Shown piece by piece: positions 61,247 through 64,000 of a stretch of 64,000 nucleotides of DNA (positions are counted from its first letter, which is position 1; each line of letters opens with the position of its first letter). The translations under genes were made by a program, and so were the position numbers. The DNA comes from Symsagittifera roscoffensis (lineage: Eukaryota; Xenacoelomorpha; Acoela; Convolutidae), in contig NC_087065.1 in assembly GCF_963678635.1 (NCBI RefSeq), positions 11,245,579 to 11,309,578 on the forward strand, read 5' to 3'. The notes beneath the pieces were generated by a model. The model saw only the letters and a list, made by a program, of their open reading frames with translations, was not told the DNA's origin and made no database searches.

Positions 61247-61519
61247 TACTCTGAGGATAGTTTTGCTGTTGAGAACACACAACCACATCGCTCGCTTCGA
61301 CAACTGATGGACCAGGTCAATAGCAGTTGGCAAACTCCAGACCCCGGTCTGATTCGGGCAGCAGAAACCAACGACAGTGATATTGATAGCGGGGATATCG
61401 CGGATCTGGAGGCCAATACTTCCGATGAGGACGAGTCGTCATTCTTCAACGATTCGTTTTTCGATTATGAAGCAGTTGAAGTAGAAGAACCACGGTCAAA
61501 AAATCGACGAATAGATTAA
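61247..61519 (+). pseudogene. Acidic C-terminal extension of the polymerase after an in-frame TAA
   Basis: After TAA at 61247-61249 (ending the polymerase) the same frame stays open for 89 codons, ending RSKNRRID. It is rich in Asp, Glu and Ser, as is the tail before the stop, so the stop may be a recent mutation. Such acidic tails are variable in this family. A polyadenylation-like AATAAA follows near 61556. Confidence 0.5.
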
Positions 61520-61859
61520 AACACAAAAAAACACCACATTAACTTTTGTATAGTAAATAAAATTCAGTTATTTAATATGAGAATTGTCTGTACATAAAAT
61601 TTGACCTACCGCTATTCCGTGTTTAGTGTGTATTTAAGTGCGAGATTTTGTTCAGCTTTGGAACTCAATTAATCTGGGATATAAACAATTTCATTTAAGC
61701 GATAGTGCCTTTAGCATACTTTTGTATGTATTTGTATGTAATTTGAGTTTGAATCAAAGTTGTAAGAAGAATTGAGCAAACAGTCTATAGCGCAGTTAAA
61801 CACTCCAGCTGGTTTCAGAACGAAGATTTGGCAAATCCTTTTCCGCACCAAACATGTAA

Positions 61860-62073
61860 CCACAACGTTCAGTGGGAATACTCAATAATATACCGAAGTT
61901 TTACATGAGGACTATTAGGTATAAAATTATACATGGTGACAATTAGGATTATTACATGGTGACCATTGCTGATCATTTAATACATGGTGACCATTATGAT
62001 TTATACCTAATGGTCATCCATGTATGACAACCCCCCCCCCCCCCCGATCCTAACGCACTATATGCATACTACT
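61860..62073 (-). repeat. Polinton right terminal inverted repeat (214 bp)
   Basis: Inverse of 44034-44300 apart from one missing ~52-bp internal unit, a few substitutions and 15 rather than 17 C in the homopolymer (62031-62045). Confidence 0.95.
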
Positions 62074-62079
62074 GATGGT
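62074..62079. repeat. Polinton target-site duplication, right (GATGGT)
   Basis: Identical to 44028-44033. Confidence 0.95.
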
Positions 62080-64000
62080 AGTAGATTGATTTTTATAAAA
62101 TCTTTTGTAAGAAACGTGAGGTGTGGGTATATTTCTTTGCATCCATTTTCGGAGCCCAGGCTGGAGGATCTGAAGTTAAGGGTGGCTTATTTTGCATTAA
62201 GTTTTTGGTTAGTTATTTTCCACCTTCAGCTTTGCTAACAAAGCGAAAATCAAACTCTTTTGTGCTAGTGTAACTGCTGGTTAAATTAACAGCGTTAATT
62301 GTATGTTTTTTTTTGAAAGAAACATCCATGTTTGAATAACTTGTAATTCTGTAAATTTGCTGTTTTGAAGTTGTTTGTTTCTGTTTCCCCAGAAGATTTT
62401 GCGAGGTGAGATTTTTGCAGCTGATTATTTTTTTTTTACAATTACTGGTTTCATTTATAATATTTAAATTCTATCCCTCAGTTGTTTTTGGGTTGAATAG
62501 TTTAGATATGGATTTGTCATCTTTTAGGTTGATTTTTGCCTCGTCGGTACGAATAAAGACTACTTTTATGGTACAATTTTTTTTTGGCAATTAATATATT
62601 TGAAGGAAAAAGTGATTATTTTTCACCGGGTTATTTTGCATGTACAAAAATCCCAGTTAATGCTTCAAGGCAGTTTGAAAATTAGTTTTCTGAATTTTTT
62701 AAACTGATTTAATAATTAGTGATTCAATTTTCGGCTGATATTTTTCTACTAATTGCGTGCCATGCTTTTGCTTTTTTTTGCTTTGCTGTCTTTCATAACT
62801 GGGGAACGGAAAAAACTTTTGAGTTGTTTCTGAAAATTGTCAAAAAAATAGAAAAGAAAGTAAGTGCAGAAAGCTTTATTTTTGATAGTATAAACACAAA
62901 CAAATAATTCTGCCTTTTTCGATCAAAGTGTTTTGACAGCCTTTTAGTTGTCGCTTAAGCTGACTGAAAAGTCTTTGCATTTTGTTAATGGACCACAAAC
63001 TCCAGGTCGGGGTTATGTTCTAAAAACTTTTGCAGTTGATCAGCTGCCTTTGTGCCAAACAAAGCTTCTTTGAACTTTTTGAGTGAATATGCTTCTCAAT
63101 CATCGGCGCGTTCTTATAAACAATGAAGTGTTGACTGACTGGAGTTGAGCTTCGGGCAAACAAATTTCTGAATGGATACAATCACTCCATGAGAAATTCA
63201 TATCGTAGTAGAGCTTTTTTTAACACACTGAGTGTTATTTCCATGTAGCATACCATAGTAGAGCTGTTTAAATTATATTGAATGTTATCTTTTATATGTA
63301 TTGAGAGTCAGAATGCGCCATGGACAAATAGTTCATCTGAACACAGTGTTTTAACTTTGTCGAGCGCAACGTTTAGTAAGTTACTGTAGGCTAACGTTTA
63401 AGAAAATGGCAATGATATTCTAGATCTTTCAAAATTTCTCAGTCGGGGAACACTCTAGAATTCTTTTTTTTTGCAAAAGTCTATTCTTTAGACAAACTGG
63501 ACTCAATTGAACTTCAACGCCAGAGAGTACATGTCCATTTTTGTCCAAGTTTCTTTGCAAGCACAGATTGATATCTGTCCAAAACGAAATAACTAGAAAC
63601 AGAAACCTCCTTGCTTAAAAAGTTTATTTTTTTTTCGAATGGTTCATTCGATGAAATATTTTACAAAATAACTTTTTAAATAAATTGTCAGCTCTTGACT
63701 AGCTTGCTGAGAAAAACAGGCTTTTCGCGAGCCGATTCGCTATTTGAATTTTAATAAATCGAAGTTTCATTGCGTGATAAGCTTGCTTGGCACAAGTTTT
63801 TGTTCTTCACTGATTTGCTCTATGCAGTTATTTGAAATGTTTTTTATTTTTTTGCTTGAATGGCTTGCTAAGAAAAACTTAGTTTTTTTGCGAAGCGATT
63901 CGCGCATTACAATAACTAGAAAAAGTTGCAGTTTTATTTTTGAATCGTTTTCTCAGAAAAACCTACCTTTTGCACAATGATTCAGTAATTAAATTAACAT
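62080..64000. other. AT-rich DNA right of the Polinton, no gene recognised
   Basis: Short random frames only. It should be the continuation of the DNA left of 44028, but too little of the old LINE fragment can be traced across the insertion to say more. Confidence 0.3.

Larger units (their letters stand above)
44034..62073. mobile_element. Polinton/Maverick DNA transposon (virus-like), 18,040 bp
   Basis: Both ends begin AGTAGTATGCATATAG when read inward, the 5'-AG start usual for Polintons, inside 6-bp duplications. It encodes all core functions of the group: protein-primed DNA polymerase B, retroviral-like integrase, adenovirus-like cysteine protease, packaging ATPase, and major and minor jelly-roll capsid proteins. 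Genes lie on two divergent arms meeting near 53.7-54.1 kb. The capsid block is broken. It is integrated next to an old LINE fragment. Confidence 0.97.

Noticed and set aside
62020-62238. 72-codon ORF across the Polinton right end
   Set aside because: It starts inside the inverted repeat and its hydrophobic end matches no MFSD13A exon that I can confirm; likely chance.

Overview
ORGANISM AND OVERALL CHARACTER. This is eukaryotic, AT-rich nuclear DNA from an animal, most likely an invertebrate. I recognise parts of four animal gene families: a C8orf82/UPF0598-like gene, NDUFA8 (complex I), a group III-like secreted phospholipase A2, and the first coding exon of an MFSD13A/TMEM180-like transporter. 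Everything else is mobile DNA, mobile-element debris or simple AT-rich sequence. The mobile elements are of types common in marine and parasitic invertebrates: Gypsy LTR elements, an endonuclease-type LINE with a 2A-like motif and a PHD finger, a CR1/Jockey-like LINE, tRNA-derived SINEs, MITEs and a Polinton/Maverick. I cannot name the species. LAYOUT. 0-17.2 kb: two copies of one Gypsy family, both on the minus strand and head to tail, each damaged differently. The left copy keeps the 3' end of pol, which ends in a macro (ADP-ribose-type) domain, and is itself interrupted by a 2.56-kb LINE flanked by a perfect 15-bp target duplication. 17.2-21.7 kb: non-coding DNA with a CCCCTCCGGATTG minisatellite and a 177-bp tandem duplication. 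21.7-38.5 kb: two host genes, C8orf82-like then NDUFA8, on the plus strand about 180 bp apart, each with a splice-acceptor-like site within 6 bp of its ATG. This suggests an operon resolved by trans-splicing. NDUFA8 intron 1 is 13.5 kb and holds a nearly intact LINE, a Gypsy gag remnant, SINEs, a FLYWCH-finger ORF, a nested minus-strand phospholipase A2 gene and a degenerate tandem repeat. 38.5-44.0 kb: MITEs, some nested, the MFSD13A-like exon, and a rotted LINE reverse transcriptase. 44.03-62.07 kb: a complete 18,040-bp Polinton bounded by the 6-bp duplication GATGGT and inverted repeats. 62.1-64 kb: nothing recognisable. THE POLINTON. From left to right on the minus strand it carries a cysteine protease, major and minor capsid genes, an integrase, two structural or unknown proteins, a packaging ATPase, a small membrane protein, a pair of paralogous small proteins, a nuclease-like protein, two unknown proteins (one with an HYH motif that might be HUH-like) and a PC4-like protein. 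After a divergent intergenic region, two small genes and a large protein-primed DNA polymerase lie on the plus strand. The element looks recent because its boundaries and most reading frames are intact. Its two capsid genes are damaged: they are abruptly juxtaposed and contain a frameshift. It is therefore probably no longer able to build virions by itself.
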